Translations under genes and position numbers: made by a program | In this document: one piece after another, positions 23,651 to 31,304 of the stretch | Layout of the letters: every line of letters begins with the position of its first letter | Position numbering within the stretch: position 1 is the stretch's first letter | Origin: Clostridium sp. CAG:967 | Lineage (GTDB): Bacteria; Cyanobacteriota; Vampirovibrionia; Gastranaerophilales; Gastranaerophilaceae | DNA: 40,630 nucleotides | Direction: 5' to 3' | Assembly: GCA_000433095.1 (NCBI GenBank) | Contig: HF991477.1 | Location: 12,331-52,960, forward strand | The notes under the pieces: generated by a model | The model's database searches: none | The model's input: only the letters and a program-made list of their open reading frames with translations | Told to the model about the DNA's origin: nothing

Positions 23651-24046
23651 ATGAATACAGATCCTATAGCAGATATGCTAACAAGAATCAGAAACGCTAA
23701 TATGGTTTCTCACAGTTCAGTAGAAATGCCATCTTCAAAATTGAAAGTTCAATTAGCTAAATTATTAAAAGAAGAAGGTTTCATTACTGATTATAATGTT
23801 AAAGAAGTTGGAAAATTCAAAGTTTTAGAAATTACTTTAAAATATGATGCTAAAAATAAACCAATCATTACTAAATTAGAAAGAATTTCTAAACCAGGCT
23901 TAAGAAGTTACAGCAAAGCTAAAAATCTTCCTAAAGTATTAGGCGGTATGGGTATCGCTATTGTTTCTACAAGCAAAGGTCTTTTAACAGACAGAAAAGC
24001 TCGTAAAGAAAACATCGGCGGCGAAGTTCTTTGCTACGTTTACTAG
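23651..24046 (+). CDS. rpsH: 30S ribosomal protein S8
   Basis: The protein is 131 aa from the ATG at 23651, which AAAAAGGAAAA precedes; an upstream TTG at 23624 would add nine residues that S8 lacks. MNTDPIADMLTRIRNANMVS and the C-terminal KNLPKVLGGMGIAIVSTSKG with GGEVLCYVY are typical. S8 binds helix 21 of 16S rRNA and in E. coli represses the spc operon. Confidence 0.97.
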   Translation: MNTDPIADMLTRIRNANMVSHSSVEMPSSKLKVQLAKLLKEEGFITDYNVKEVGKFKVLEITLKYDAKNKPIITKLERISKPGLRSYSKAKNLPKVLGGMGIAIVSTSKGLLTDRKARKENIGGEVLCYVY

Positions 24047-24150
24047 TTGATTTTTGCGCAGGCTGATGCCGGCGATATAATATTTGAGTTTAAGTTCAAT
24101 TGGTAGAAAAGCTTAAACATTGTACGAAATATACCATAAGGAGAAAACAA

Positions 24151-24690
24151 ATGTCACGTATTGGTAAATTACCTATCGAAATTCCTCAGGGAGTTGAAAT
24201 TACTATAGACGGTCAAACAGTTACAGCTAAAGGTCCTCACGGAACAGAAGTTGTTGAAGTTCGTCCTGAAATCTCAGTAAAAATTGAAGACAATCACATT
24301 GTTCTTTCTAAAGTTGGTACAACCAGAGAAACTGATGCTTTATACGGTTTATCAAGAACTCTTGTTGCTAATGCTGTTCACGGTGTTAAAAACCAATTTG
24401 AAAAGAAATTAGAAATCCAAGGTGTTGGTTACCGTGCTAACATGGAAGGAAAAAATCTAAACTTATCTTTAGGTTATTCTCACCCTGTTGTAGTTGAACC
24501 GCCTGAAGGAATTACAATTACAGTAGAAGCTAACACAAAAATCTCTGTAAAAGGTTCTAATAAACAAACTGTTGGTGATGTTGCAGCATTCATCAGATCT
24601 AAACGTCCTCCTGAAGTTTACAAAGGAAAAGGTGTAAGATATGAAGGCGAACATATCAGACGTAAAGCAGGTAAAGCAGGTAAGAAATAA
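24151..24690 (+). CDS. rplF: 50S ribosomal protein L6
   Basis: The protein is 179 aa from ATG 24151 (AAGGAG seven bases before); a longer frame from 24100 is not supported. MSRIGKLPIEIPQGVEITID begins the chain and SNKQTVGDVAAFIRSKRPPE with YKGKGVRYEGEHIRRKAGK ends it. L6 lies near the factor-binding site. Confidence 0.97.
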   Translation: MSRIGKLPIEIPQGVEITIDGQTVTAKGPHGTEVVEVRPEISVKIEDNHIVLSKVGTTRETDALYGLSRTLVANAVHGVKNQFEKKLEIQGVGYRANMEGKNLNLSLGYSHPVVVEPPEGITITVEANTKISVKGSNKQTVGDVAAFIRSKRPPEVYKGKGVRYEGEHIRRKAGKAGKK

Positions 24691-24823
24691 CGGATTGCGT
24701 TAAGGGCATAGGTTTGACAGCGTAATTAAGCAAAAACAGCCCCTTATAAATGCAAACAACCGAACACAATTTACGTGCGGAGGGTGTAACAGCCCGCTAA
24801 AGCAAGTAAGAAAGGAAAATAAA

Positions 24824-25192
24824 ATGATTAAACAAGAAGTTAGAAAACCAAAAACTCAAAAAAGACATAGATCTATAAGAACTAAACTTTCTGGAACAGC
24901 AGAATTTCCAAGATTAGCTGTATACAGAAGTACTAAACACATTTATGCTCAATTGATTGATGATGTTAATCATGTAACTTTAGCATCTGCTTCATCTAAC
25001 GATAAAGAACTAAAAGAAAAATTAGCTCACGGCGGTAATATCGAAGCTGCTAAATTAGTTGGTGAAGAAATTGCGAAAAAAGCAAAAATTAAAGGTATTG
25101 AATGTGTAGTATTTGATCGTGGAGGTTTCTTATATCACGGTCGTGTTGCAGCTTTAGCTGATGCAGCCAGAGAAGCAGGTTTGATGTTCTAG
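24824..25192 (+). CDS. rplR: 50S ribosomal protein L18
   Basis: The protein is 122 aa. RHRSIRTKLSGTAEFPRLAV, YRSTKHIYAQLIDDVNHVTL and FDRGGFLYHGRVAALADAAR are diagnostic; L18 binds 5S rRNA. GAAAGGAAAA precedes the ATG after a 133-base spacer. It is the last ribosomal gene here. rpsE, rpmD, rplO and secY, which normally follow, are absent, and a terminator comes instead. Confidence 0.97.
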   Translation: MIKQEVRKPKTQKRHRSIRTKLSGTAEFPRLAVYRSTKHIYAQLIDDVNHVTLASASSNDKELKEKLAHGGNIEAAKLVGEEIAKKAKIKGIECVVFDRGGFLYHGRVAALADAAREAGLMF

Positions 25193-25246
25193 GAACAAGT
25201 CGTACCTCCGCCAGCGAAAGTTTGTAATACTTTCAAGGCTACAAAT

Positions 25247-25279
25247 AAAAAGACAGAGTTTAACTACTCTGTCTTTTTT
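25247..25279 (+). terminator. Terminator closing the ribosomal protein cluster
   Basis: AAAAAGACAGAG (25247-25258) pairs with CTCTGTCTTTTT (25267-25278) around an eight-base loop, with a T run at the end. Confidence 0.9.
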
Positions 25280-25352
25280 AATGCTTAAAAAATAATTAAT
25301 TATTTCATTTTTTCAAAATTTTTATATTATTATATGATTAGGAGATATCAAA

Positions 25353-26393
25353 ATGGAATATAAAGACTATTATGACATATTAGGCGTTAAACGTGATGCA
25401 ACGGAAGCTGAAATCAAATCAGCGTATAGAAAGTTAGCCAGAAAATATCACCCTGACGTAAACAAAACAAAAGAGGCAGAGGGTAAATTTAAAGATATTA
25501 ATGAAGCTTACGAAGTTCTTGGAGACAAGGAAAAACGTCAAAGATATGACAGTTTGGGTTCAAACTGGCAAGGAGGTCAAAATTACACACCACCTCCCGG
25601 ATTTGAACATTTTAACTTTGGCGGGGGACAAGGCGGCGGATATCAAAGCTACAGCTTTAACGGTGAAGATTTGGGCGGTTTCTCAGACTTTTTCAGCTCT
25701 CTATTCGGTGATATGATGGGAGGCGGAGCCAGAACTTCTCAAGGTATGAATTTTGGCGGCTTTGATTTTGGAGGAGCACAACAAACTTCATCAAGAAGAA
25801 GACAGCAACAAGCACCTAAATCCGAAGATCTTGATGTAACCATGAATTTGAACGTTACAGTAAAAGATATTTTTGATCAAAAGCCTATTACTGTTCGTTT
25901 TAACAATATGGAACGCTGTACGCAATGTCCTCCCGGAGGAGGATTTTGCAGTGCCTGCGGTGGAACAGGTTTTAAATCAGAGCCTAAATCAATCAAAGTG
26001 AAACTTCCTCCAAATATTACAGAAGGACAAAAGGTAAGAATTAAAGGAGAAGGTAAGTCAGATTCATACGGTCGTAAAGGTGATTTATATTTAATTGTAA
26101 ATATAAAGGACAGTAATTACGAAGTTAAAGGTTCGGATTTAACAAAAGAAATTGAGATTACTCCTCCAGAAGCAGTTTTAGGTGCAAAAAAAGAGATAGA
26201 CACGCTTCATGGAAAAATTACAATAAAAATTCCGCCTAAAACATCATCAGGTCAATCATTACGATTGAAAGATTTAGGTCTTCCTAAAAAAGGCGGAGGA
26301 TATGGCAACTTAAATGCAAAAATTAAGATTGTAATACCTAAAAACATTTCTGACAAACAAATTGAATTATATAAAAAAATTGCAGAACTATAA
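25353..26393 (+). CDS. DnaJ/CbpA-like Hsp40 co-chaperone with half zinc finger
   Basis: The protein is 346 aa. The J domain (1-66) carries HPD at 33-35, which stimulates DnaK. A Gly/Phe-rich region (about 70-140) follows. The substrate-binding part begins SEDLDVTMNLNVTVKDIF. Its cysteine module has only CTQC and CSACGGTG, that is two CxxC pairs rather than the four of DnaJ, enough for one zinc site. Two beta domains and a dimerisation tail complete it (KGEGKSDSYGRKGDLYLIVN, LGAKKEIDTLHGKITIKIPP). It is intermediate between DnaJ and CbpA. AGGAGATATC precedes the ATG. dnaK and grpE are not nearby. Confidence 0.9.
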   Translation: MEYKDYYDILGVKRDATEAEIKSAYRKLARKYHPDVNKTKEAEGKFKDINEAYEVLGDKEKRQRYDSLGSNWQGGQNYTPPPGFEHFNFGGGQGGGYQSYSFNGEDLGGFSDFFSSLFGDMMGGGARTSQGMNFGGFDFGGAQQTSSRRRQQQAPKSEDLDVTMNLNVTVKDIFDQKPITVRFNNMERCTQCPPGGGFCSACGGTGFKSEPKSIKVKLPPNITEGQKVRIKGEGKSDSYGRKGDLYLIVNIKDSNYEVKGSDLTKEIEITPPEAVLGAKKEIDTLHGKITIKIPPKTSSGQSLRLKDLGLPKKGGGYGNLNAKIKIVIPKNISDKQIELYKKIAEL

Positions 26394-26421
26394 AAAAGGA
26401 AGGCTATCTGCCTTCCTTTTT
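26392..26421. terminator. Terminator between dnaJ-like gene and pilin gene 3
   Basis: GGAAGGC (26398-26404), loop TATCT, GCCTTCC (26410-26416) and T5, preceded by A6, so it can work in both directions. The minus-strand pilin stop lies at its edge. Confidence 0.9.
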
Positions 26422-27151
26422 AGTAATCCATATTCCAGCCGTTACCGATTAATCTTCCAATCCCGTCAATATCCTCCGGATCAGAAGGGTCACCGCATCC
26501 TGCTGACCAATCAAATTCTCTTTGTGCTTGTAAAGATCCTCCATTCGGGCATTTTGAACCGTCTTTTTTACAACCTGGACTTAATTTATAACCGTCAACC
26601 GATGCATCCGAGAAATAAAACATTCTCCAATAATCCCTGCATCCGATATTAGGACCTTTAGGTCCGTTTGTATCAACATAAAAATAACCGCTTCCTGTAT
26701 CCGCATCACCTGAGTAAGCTCCCATACAAATACTTGCACCGCTTGCAATTGTTACACATCTAACAGCCTGCCCTCTGCCTGCTGTAATTACAGTACCTGA
26801 AAGAGATTTATACTCATTTGCAAAACAAGGTGCAGTTTTGTCTCCACAGTCATTTACAACTTTAAAATACTTTTTCATAAACGGCAAAACCGAGTTATCC
26901 AAATCAGCATTGGTAAGTCCTGTTTCATTAATACCCACTGAATTGTTATCAGTTAAATACTGTGTTAAAGCCTGTTGCATCTCATTATAAACCTTATGCG
27001 CCGAAACTGCATAAGAACGTCTTTGATGATTTTGCATCAAAGACGGAACTGTCATTGCTGAGACTACGCCGATAATGCCGAGTGTTACCAAAACCTCAGC
27101 AAGCGTGAATGCCTTACTACGGGAGCTTAAACGGTTGCCCCCCCCCCGCAA
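26420..27151 (-). CDS. Prepilin-like protein 3 (type IV pilin / pseudopilin family), start behind a G10 tract
   Basis: The frame is 243 codons from a TTG at 27151 with no ribosome-binding site. The better start is the ATG at 27177 in another frame. NRLSSRSKA is followed by FTLAEVLVTLGIIGVVSAMT, the prepilin cleavage site and helix. The globular part has several Cys, VDTNGPKGPNIGCRDYWRMF (the minor-pilin loop) and the end RLIGNGWNMDY. With 11 G in the tract the protein would be MKRFIIFAFCGGGGNRLSSR and onward, one unbroken reading frame. It stands alone between dnaJ and gcvT. Confidence 0.78.
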   Translation of the reverse strand: MRGGGNRLSSRSKAFTLAEVLVTLGIIGVVSAMTVPSLMQNHQRRSYAVSAHKVYNEMQQALTQYLTDNNSVGINETGLTNADLDNSVLPFMKKYFKVVNDCGDKTAPCFANEYKSLSGTVITAGRGQAVRCVTIASGASICMGAYSGDADTGSGYFYVDTNGPKGPNIGCRDYWRMFYFSDASVDGYKLSPGCKKDGSKCPNGGSLQAQREFDWSAGCGDPSDPEDIDGIGRLIGNGWNMDY

Positions 27152-27177
27152 AATGCGAAAATAATAAATCTTTTCAT
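27127..27177 (-). CDS. Leader peptide of pilin gene 3 (current G10 frame)
   Basis: AAAGGAGC lies before the ATG at 27177. With ten G it reads MKRFIIFAFCGGGATV and stops. A -1 shift or an eleventh G would carry it into the pilin frame. The start region matches that of pilin locus 1. Confidence 0.5.
   Translation of the reverse strand: MKRFIIFAFCGGGATV
27138..27147 (-). repeat. Homopolymer G10 at 5' end of pilin gene 3
   Basis: Ten G on the gene strand, in the same surroundings as at pilin gene 1 (TGC before, CAACCGTTTAAGCTCC after). Confidence 0.9.
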
Positions 27178-27207
27178 AAATTGCTCCTTTCTTTATTGAC
27201 CTTTTTT

Positions 27208-27236
27208 ATTATAACATATTGCTGTTCGAACTTCAA
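27208..27236 (-). promoter_or_regulatory. Promoter of pilin locus 3
   Basis: On the minus strand, TTGAAG (27231-27236), 17 bases and TATAAT (27208-27213) lie about 30 bases before the ATG at 27177. Confidence 0.6.
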
Positions 27237-27309
27237 CTTACTCAATAAAACATTGACAATATTATGATTTACATAGACAATTAATCTATACACAAGGGGG
27301 ATATTTTTT

Positions 27310-28413
27310 ATGACTAAAGAAACTTTTTTACATGACAAACATGTTCATTTAGGTGCGAAAATGGTTGACTTTGCAGGCTGGCATATGCCTGTCCAGTACG
27401 CTTCAATCATTGAAGAACACAAAACAGTTCGTGAAAATGTCGGTCTTTTCGATGTTTCGCACATGGGAGAAGTGTTTGTTTCGGGAAAAGATGCTTTAGA
27501 TTTTTTAAATAAAATTGTTCCTCAAAATATTTCAAAACTGGATTACGAAAAAGCCGTATACTGCCAGCTGCCTAACAAAAACGGCGGTTTGATAGACGAT
27601 TTGATAATATATAAACTTGGAATTTTAAATTATCTTATTATTTGCAATGCATCAAGAATTGATGAAGATTTGAACTGGATGGTTAGAAACAGTAAGGGAT
27701 ATGATGTAAAGATTGATAATCAATCTCATAATTATTCTCTGCTTGCCGTACAAGGACCTAAGGCTGATGAGTTAATGCGAAAAATGGGTTTAAGCACGCA
27801 TCAGGAATCATTCACCATTAAACCTGCTAAAATTGCAGGAATAAAAGTTCTTATATCACGCACAGGTTATACAGGCGAAGACGGTTATGAAGTTCTTGTT
27901 GAAAACAGAAATTCAGAATATCTCTGGGATAAAATTCTTGAAGAAGGTCAAGAATTCGGTATAAAACCTATAGGTTTAGGTGCCAGAGATACCTTAAGAC
28001 TTGAGGCAGCATTACACTTATATGGAAATGACCTTGACGAAAATACAACACCTATAGAAGCAGGACTATCATGGTCAGTGCCGAAGGATAAAGAAGAAGA
28101 CTACAACGGTAAAGAAGTAATTATGAACCAGATTAACAACGGAACTGATAAAAAGCTGATCGGTCTTAAAATGCTTGACAAATCAATTGCACGACACGAA
28201 TATGATGTATACAAAAACGGAGAAAAAGTCGGCGTAATAACAAGCGGCGGTCCATCACCGGTATTGGGATGCAACATTGCAATGGCTTATGTAAAAAATG
28301 ATAAAGAAATTTGCACAGGTTCAAATGTTCAAGTTATGATTAGAGAAAAGCTTCATGATGCAGAAGTTGTCAAAAGACCTTTTGTAGCAAAAAGAAACAA
28401 AATAAAAATATAA
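27310..28413 (+). CDS. gcvT: Glycine cleavage system T protein (aminomethyltransferase)
   Basis: The protein is 367 aa, full length. GAKMVDFAGWHMPVQYASII, VGLFDVSHMGEVFVSG and the later RTGYTGEDGYEVLVEN, GLGARDTLRLEAALHLYGND are GcvT signatures, including the folate-binding Asp region. It moves the methylene group from the lipoyl arm of GcvH to tetrahydrofolate and frees ammonia. AAGGGGGA precedes the ATG. TTGACA at 27253 is a likely -35, though no good -10 matches. No glycine riboswitch fold is evident in the short leader. It is first in gcvT-gcvH-gcvPA. Confidence 0.96.
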   Translation: MTKETFLHDKHVHLGAKMVDFAGWHMPVQYASIIEEHKTVRENVGLFDVSHMGEVFVSGKDALDFLNKIVPQNISKLDYEKAVYCQLPNKNGGLIDDLIIYKLGILNYLIICNASRIDEDLNWMVRNSKGYDVKIDNQSHNYSLLAVQGPKADELMRKMGLSTHQESFTIKPAKIAGIKVLISRTGYTGEDGYEVLVENRNSEYLWDKILEEGQEFGIKPIGLGARDTLRLEAALHLYGNDLDENTTPIEAGLSWSVPKDKEEDYNGKEVIMNQINNGTDKKLIGLKMLDKSIARHEYDVYKNGEKVGVITSGGPSPVLGCNIAMAYVKNDKEICTGSNVQVMIREKLHDAEVVKRPFVAKRNKIKI

Positions 28414-28439
28414 TACTAAACACATATAAGGAGAATTAA

Positions 28440-28823
28440 ATGAGTATTACAGAAAAAATCTTGTGTTCAAAATCTCACGAATTCTTATTAGATAACGGAG
28501 ATAACACTTTCACAATCGGATTAACGGATTATGCAGTAGAGCAGCTTGGCGATATCGTATTTTTGGAACTGCCCGAAGTCGGAAAAGAATTCCAAAAAGG
28601 TGATACTTTTGCTGCTGTTGAATCTGTTAAAGCAGCTTCAGAAATCTATATGCCTATCAGCGGAAAAATTATTGAAGTTAACGAAGAAGCTGCAGAATCT
28701 CCTGAAATTCTTAATGAAGACAGCTATGAAAAGGGCTGGCTCGTAAAAATAGAAGCAACAGGCGATGAGGCTGAACAAAGCGATTTACTGGAATACGAAG
28801 ATTACAAAGAAGAATTGGAATAA
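28440..28823 (+). CDS. gcvH: Glycine cleavage system H protein
   Basis: The protein is 127 aa. The lipoyl domain has TFAAVESVKAASEIYMPISG with the lipoylated Lys at residue 64. It carries the aminomethyl group between GcvP, GcvT and the dehydrogenase. AAGGAGAA precedes the ATG. gcvPA starts one base after its stop. Confidence 0.97.
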   Translation: MSITEKILCSKSHEFLLDNGDNTFTIGLTDYAVEQLGDIVFLELPEVGKEFQKGDTFAAVESVKAASEIYMPISGKIIEVNEEAAESPEILNEDSYEKGWLVKIEATGDEAEQSDLLEYEDYKEELE

Positions 28824-28824
28824 G

Positions 28825-30063
28825 ATGAAAAATTTTTTAGTACATACTGATGAAATAAAAAAAGAAATGCTGGAAAGCATTGGAGCAGCATCAATAGATG
28901 ATTTGTTTAAACAAATCCCCGAAAATGCCCGTATGGGTAAATTTGAGCTTGATAATCCTTTAAGTGAAATGGATGTTCAAAAACGCATAAAAGCTCTTGC
29001 AAAGAAAAATAAAACTGATTATATCAGCTTTTTAGGTGCAGGAACATACAACAAATTTATTCCCGCATGTATTTCTCAGGTTGCAAACCGTTTTGAATTC
29101 CTGACAGCTTACACTCCGTACCAGCCTGAAATATCACAAGGTACATTACAGGTTATGTATGAATTCCAAACAATGATAAGCAGACTTACAGGTATGGATA
29201 TTTCAAACGCTACAATGTACGATGCAGCTACAGCGTGTGCTGAAAGTATTTTAATGGCAGTCAGAATTTCCAAGAAAAATAAAGTTCTTGTTTCAAAATC
29301 TTTAAATCCCGAATACGTTGATGTAATAAAAACTTACACATATTCTAACGATATTGAAGTTGATTGGTTTGATGAACTTCCGCAAAACGCAAGCGAATAT
29401 GCAGGAGTTCTTATTCAAAACCCTGATTTTTACGGCGAAATTAAGGATTTAAAAGCTCTTGATACACTTTTAATTGTATGTACTGATATTTCATCACTTT
29501 CTATAATTAAACCTCCTGTCGAGGCTGACATTGTTGTAGGTGATGTTCAAACTTTAGGCATTCCTATGTCATTCGGCGGTCCGCATGCTGGATTTATTGC
29601 CTGCAAAGAAAAATTTATGCGCCAAATTCCCGGACGTCTTGCAGGAAGAACAGTTGATGCTGACGGCAATCAGGCTTTCTGCTTAACTATTCAGACACGG
29701 GAACAGCATATTAAACGTGAAAAAGCAACAAGCAACATTTGTTCTAATCAAGCTTTAATCGGGCTTTGTGCAACTTTATACCTTACAGTAATGGGAGAAA
29801 AAGGTTTCCGGCAAGCAGGCTACCTGTCTGCTAAGATGGCTCACAAATTATCAGAAAAACTCGCTGAAAAAGGTATAAAAACTATCAATAAAAATTTCTT
29901 TAATGAGTTTGTTATTGAAGTTTCTGATGCAGATAAAATTCTTGAAAAACTTAAAGAAAATAATATTATAGGCGGATTAAAAATTGATGATAACAGAATT
30001 CTTGTTGCTGCAACAGAGATGAACACGGAAGAAGACATTGAACTGTATATTAATTCTTTATAA
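28825..30063 (+). CDS. gcvPA: Glycine dehydrogenase (decarboxylating) subunit 1
   Basis: The protein is 412 aa from the ATG one base after the gcvH stop; a longer frame inside gcvH is not supported. It begins with HTDEIKKEMLESIGAASIDD. Conserved blocks are SFLGAGTYNKFIPACISQVA, FLTAYTPYQPEISQGTLQVM, TGMDISNATMYDAATACAES and FGGPHAGFIACKEKFMRQIP. This is the first half of the two-subunit P protein; the PLP-binding half (GcvPB) must lie elsewhere. The gene is somewhat shorter than the usual 440-450 aa. A terminator follows directly. Confidence 0.95.
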   Translation: MKNFLVHTDEIKKEMLESIGAASIDDLFKQIPENARMGKFELDNPLSEMDVQKRIKALAKKNKTDYISFLGAGTYNKFIPACISQVANRFEFLTAYTPYQPEISQGTLQVMYEFQTMISRLTGMDISNATMYDAATACAESILMAVRISKKNKVLVSKSLNPEYVDVIKTYTYSNDIEVDWFDELPQNASEYAGVLIQNPDFYGEIKDLKALDTLLIVCTDISSLSIIKPPVEADIVVGDVQTLGIPMSFGGPHAGFIACKEKFMRQIPGRLAGRTVDADGNQAFCLTIQTREQHIKREKATSNICSNQALIGLCATLYLTVMGEKGFRQAGYLSAKMAHKLSEKLAEKGIKTINKNFFNEFVIEVSDADKILEKLKENNIIGGLKIDDNRILVAATEMNTEEDIELYINSL

Positions 30064-30065
30064 AT

Positions 30066-30097
30066 AAAAAAAAGCAGATATTATATCTGCTTTTTTT
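30066..30097 (+). terminator. Terminator of gcvT-gcvH-gcvPA
   Basis: The arms AAAAAAAGCAGATA and TATCTGCTTTTTTT enclose a three-base loop. Being symmetrical, it could also serve the minus-strand gene at 30096. Confidence 0.9.
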
Positions 30098-30440
30098 ATG
30101 CCTCTTTATATGTGTTATAAAAAACCGTAAAAGGCTTTTTTGCATCTATAAATTTTTTAACGGAACACCCCTTTAAAAAATACATACGGTCACCGCTTTC
30201 GACCATAAGATTAATTCTTTTTCTTGTCCTGTTCCATTTTTCAACAAATTTATTTATACTATCGTTTGCATCAACTAATTTAAAGTCAATTAAACCGTTT
30301 GATTGAGTAACTGTGGGTCTTTTAACTTCTTTTTCATCAACATATACAGTTGCAAAACTCTGCTTGGCAGCAGGAGTTGTATCAATTTTTGCCTTAAATG
30401 ACAAATTCGTATCTAATTCCATAACAATAGCATCTTGCAT
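30096..30440 (-). CDS. Hypothetical protein, 114 aa
   Basis: No family is recognised. The protein is soluble-looking, with no signal peptide or membrane segment. It begins MQDAIVMELDTNLSFKAKID and contains a basic segment EKWNRTRKRINLMVESGDRM. AGAGG precedes the ATG at good spacing and the downstream hairpin could end the transcript, so it looks like a real gene. It lies just upstream (in plus-strand terms) of tRNA-Val. Confidence 0.6.
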   Translation of the reverse strand: MQDAIVMELDTNLSFKAKIDTTPAAKQSFATVYVDEKEVKRPTVTQSNGLIDFKLVDANDSINKFVEKWNRTRKRINLMVESGDRMYFLKGCSVKKFIDAKKPFTVFYNTYKEA

Positions 30441-30465
30441 ATTAAACCTCTAAATAAAAAAAGTA

Positions 30466-30541
30466 TGGTGGACGATACTGGGCTCGAACCAGTGACACCT
30501 TGAATGTCGTTCAAGTACTCTACCAACTGAGCTAATCGTCC
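30466..30541 (-). tRNA. tRNA-Val(GAC)
   Basis: The cloverleaf is complete: acceptor GGACGAT/ATCGTCC, D arm GCTC/GAGT, anticodon stem CTTGA/TCAAG, T arm ACTGG-TTCGAGC-CCAGT, and an encoded CCA. The seven-base anticodon loop reads ACGACAT, giving anticodon GAC (Val). Position 33 is then C, where U is nearly universal. Confidence 0.85.
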
Positions 30542-30588
30542 AAACATCCTCTTTTCAATTCTCAATGTATAAATTATATCATAAAATA

Positions 30589-31290
30589 TTAAAATTGCAT
30601 AGCATCAACTTGTTTAAGCAATGATTGAATATCAATTAACAACTGATTTTCAATAAATAAAAGTTCTTGCTTATTGCAGCTTTCACCTTCATATTTTACT
30701 TTTGCCAATTTATTGAGAACAATTTTATTGAATGATAAATAATTTGAAACACTATCAATTATATCAACTGCACGATACGGAACATTACAATCGTGAAGTC
30801 TTAAAACAGCTCTGAATATAACAAGCAGTGTTTTTATAACTTTATCAAGGACTTTTTTCATTTCTCTATCCGAACGTATGTTCATCAAGAAATTATTTTT
30901 ATATTTTAATAACAAACTTTTAAGTTCTGCTTCGCATTGCAATCTCAAATAATATTTGTTTATGTTAACCGTATTGACTAAATCTTCTCCATAAATCAGT
31001 TTATAATTATCTTTCATATCAGAATACTCAATGGCATACACATCGAATGAAGAATACCACTCATCGTTTGTCATAACCACAGGTAAAGGATTTTTCGCTT
31101 TTACCCATTTTTTAACGGGTTTTGATATTGCATACAAATTTTCAGCAGTCAGAGTGTTTGTCACAATCATCAAATTAAGGTTTGATTTAGCATCCCGAAC
31201 ATTAGCCTGTGAACCAAACGCAATCACAGCTCTAAGATTATCACCTAAATTTTCTTTTAAACTTTCAACAAATATATCTAAATTTTTCAT
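30589..31290 (-). CDS. Nucleotidyltransferase-fold protein, probably inactive
   Basis: The protein is 233 aa from ATG 31290, after GAGGG; a longer frame from 31431 overlaps the preceding gene. AVIAFGSQANVRDAKSNLNL near residues 21-40 is the GS-x10-DxD strand of DNA polymerase beta-type nucleotidyltransferases. Both metal-binding Asp of DxD are Asn here (N37, N39). The remaining chain is helical with many Lys/Leu. It resembles MNT/kanamycin-type proteins in layout but should not bind catalytic metal. It follows the TPM gene by 14 bases and is probably co-transcribed. Confidence 0.62.
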   Translation of the reverse strand: MKNLDIFVESLKENLGDNLRAVIAFGSQANVRDAKSNLNLMIVTNTLTAENLYAISKPVKKWVKAKNPLPVVMTNDEWYSSFDVYAIEYSDMKDNYKLIYGEDLVNTVNINKYYLRLQCEAELKSLLLKYKNNFLMNIRSDREMKKVLDKVIKTLLVIFRAVLRLHDCNVPYRAVDIIDSVSNYLSFNKIVLNKLAKVKYEGESCNKQELLFIENQLLIDIQSLLKQVDAMQF

Positions 31291-31304
31291 TTTTAACCCT
31301 CTTT

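Noticed and set aside
24100..24150. N-terminal extension of L6
   Set aside because: The ATG at 24151 has a proper ribosome-binding site and gives the normal L6 start MSRIGK.
27240..27309. Glycine riboswitch ahead of gcvT
   Set aside because: The interval is too short and shows none of the paired glycine aptamer helices.
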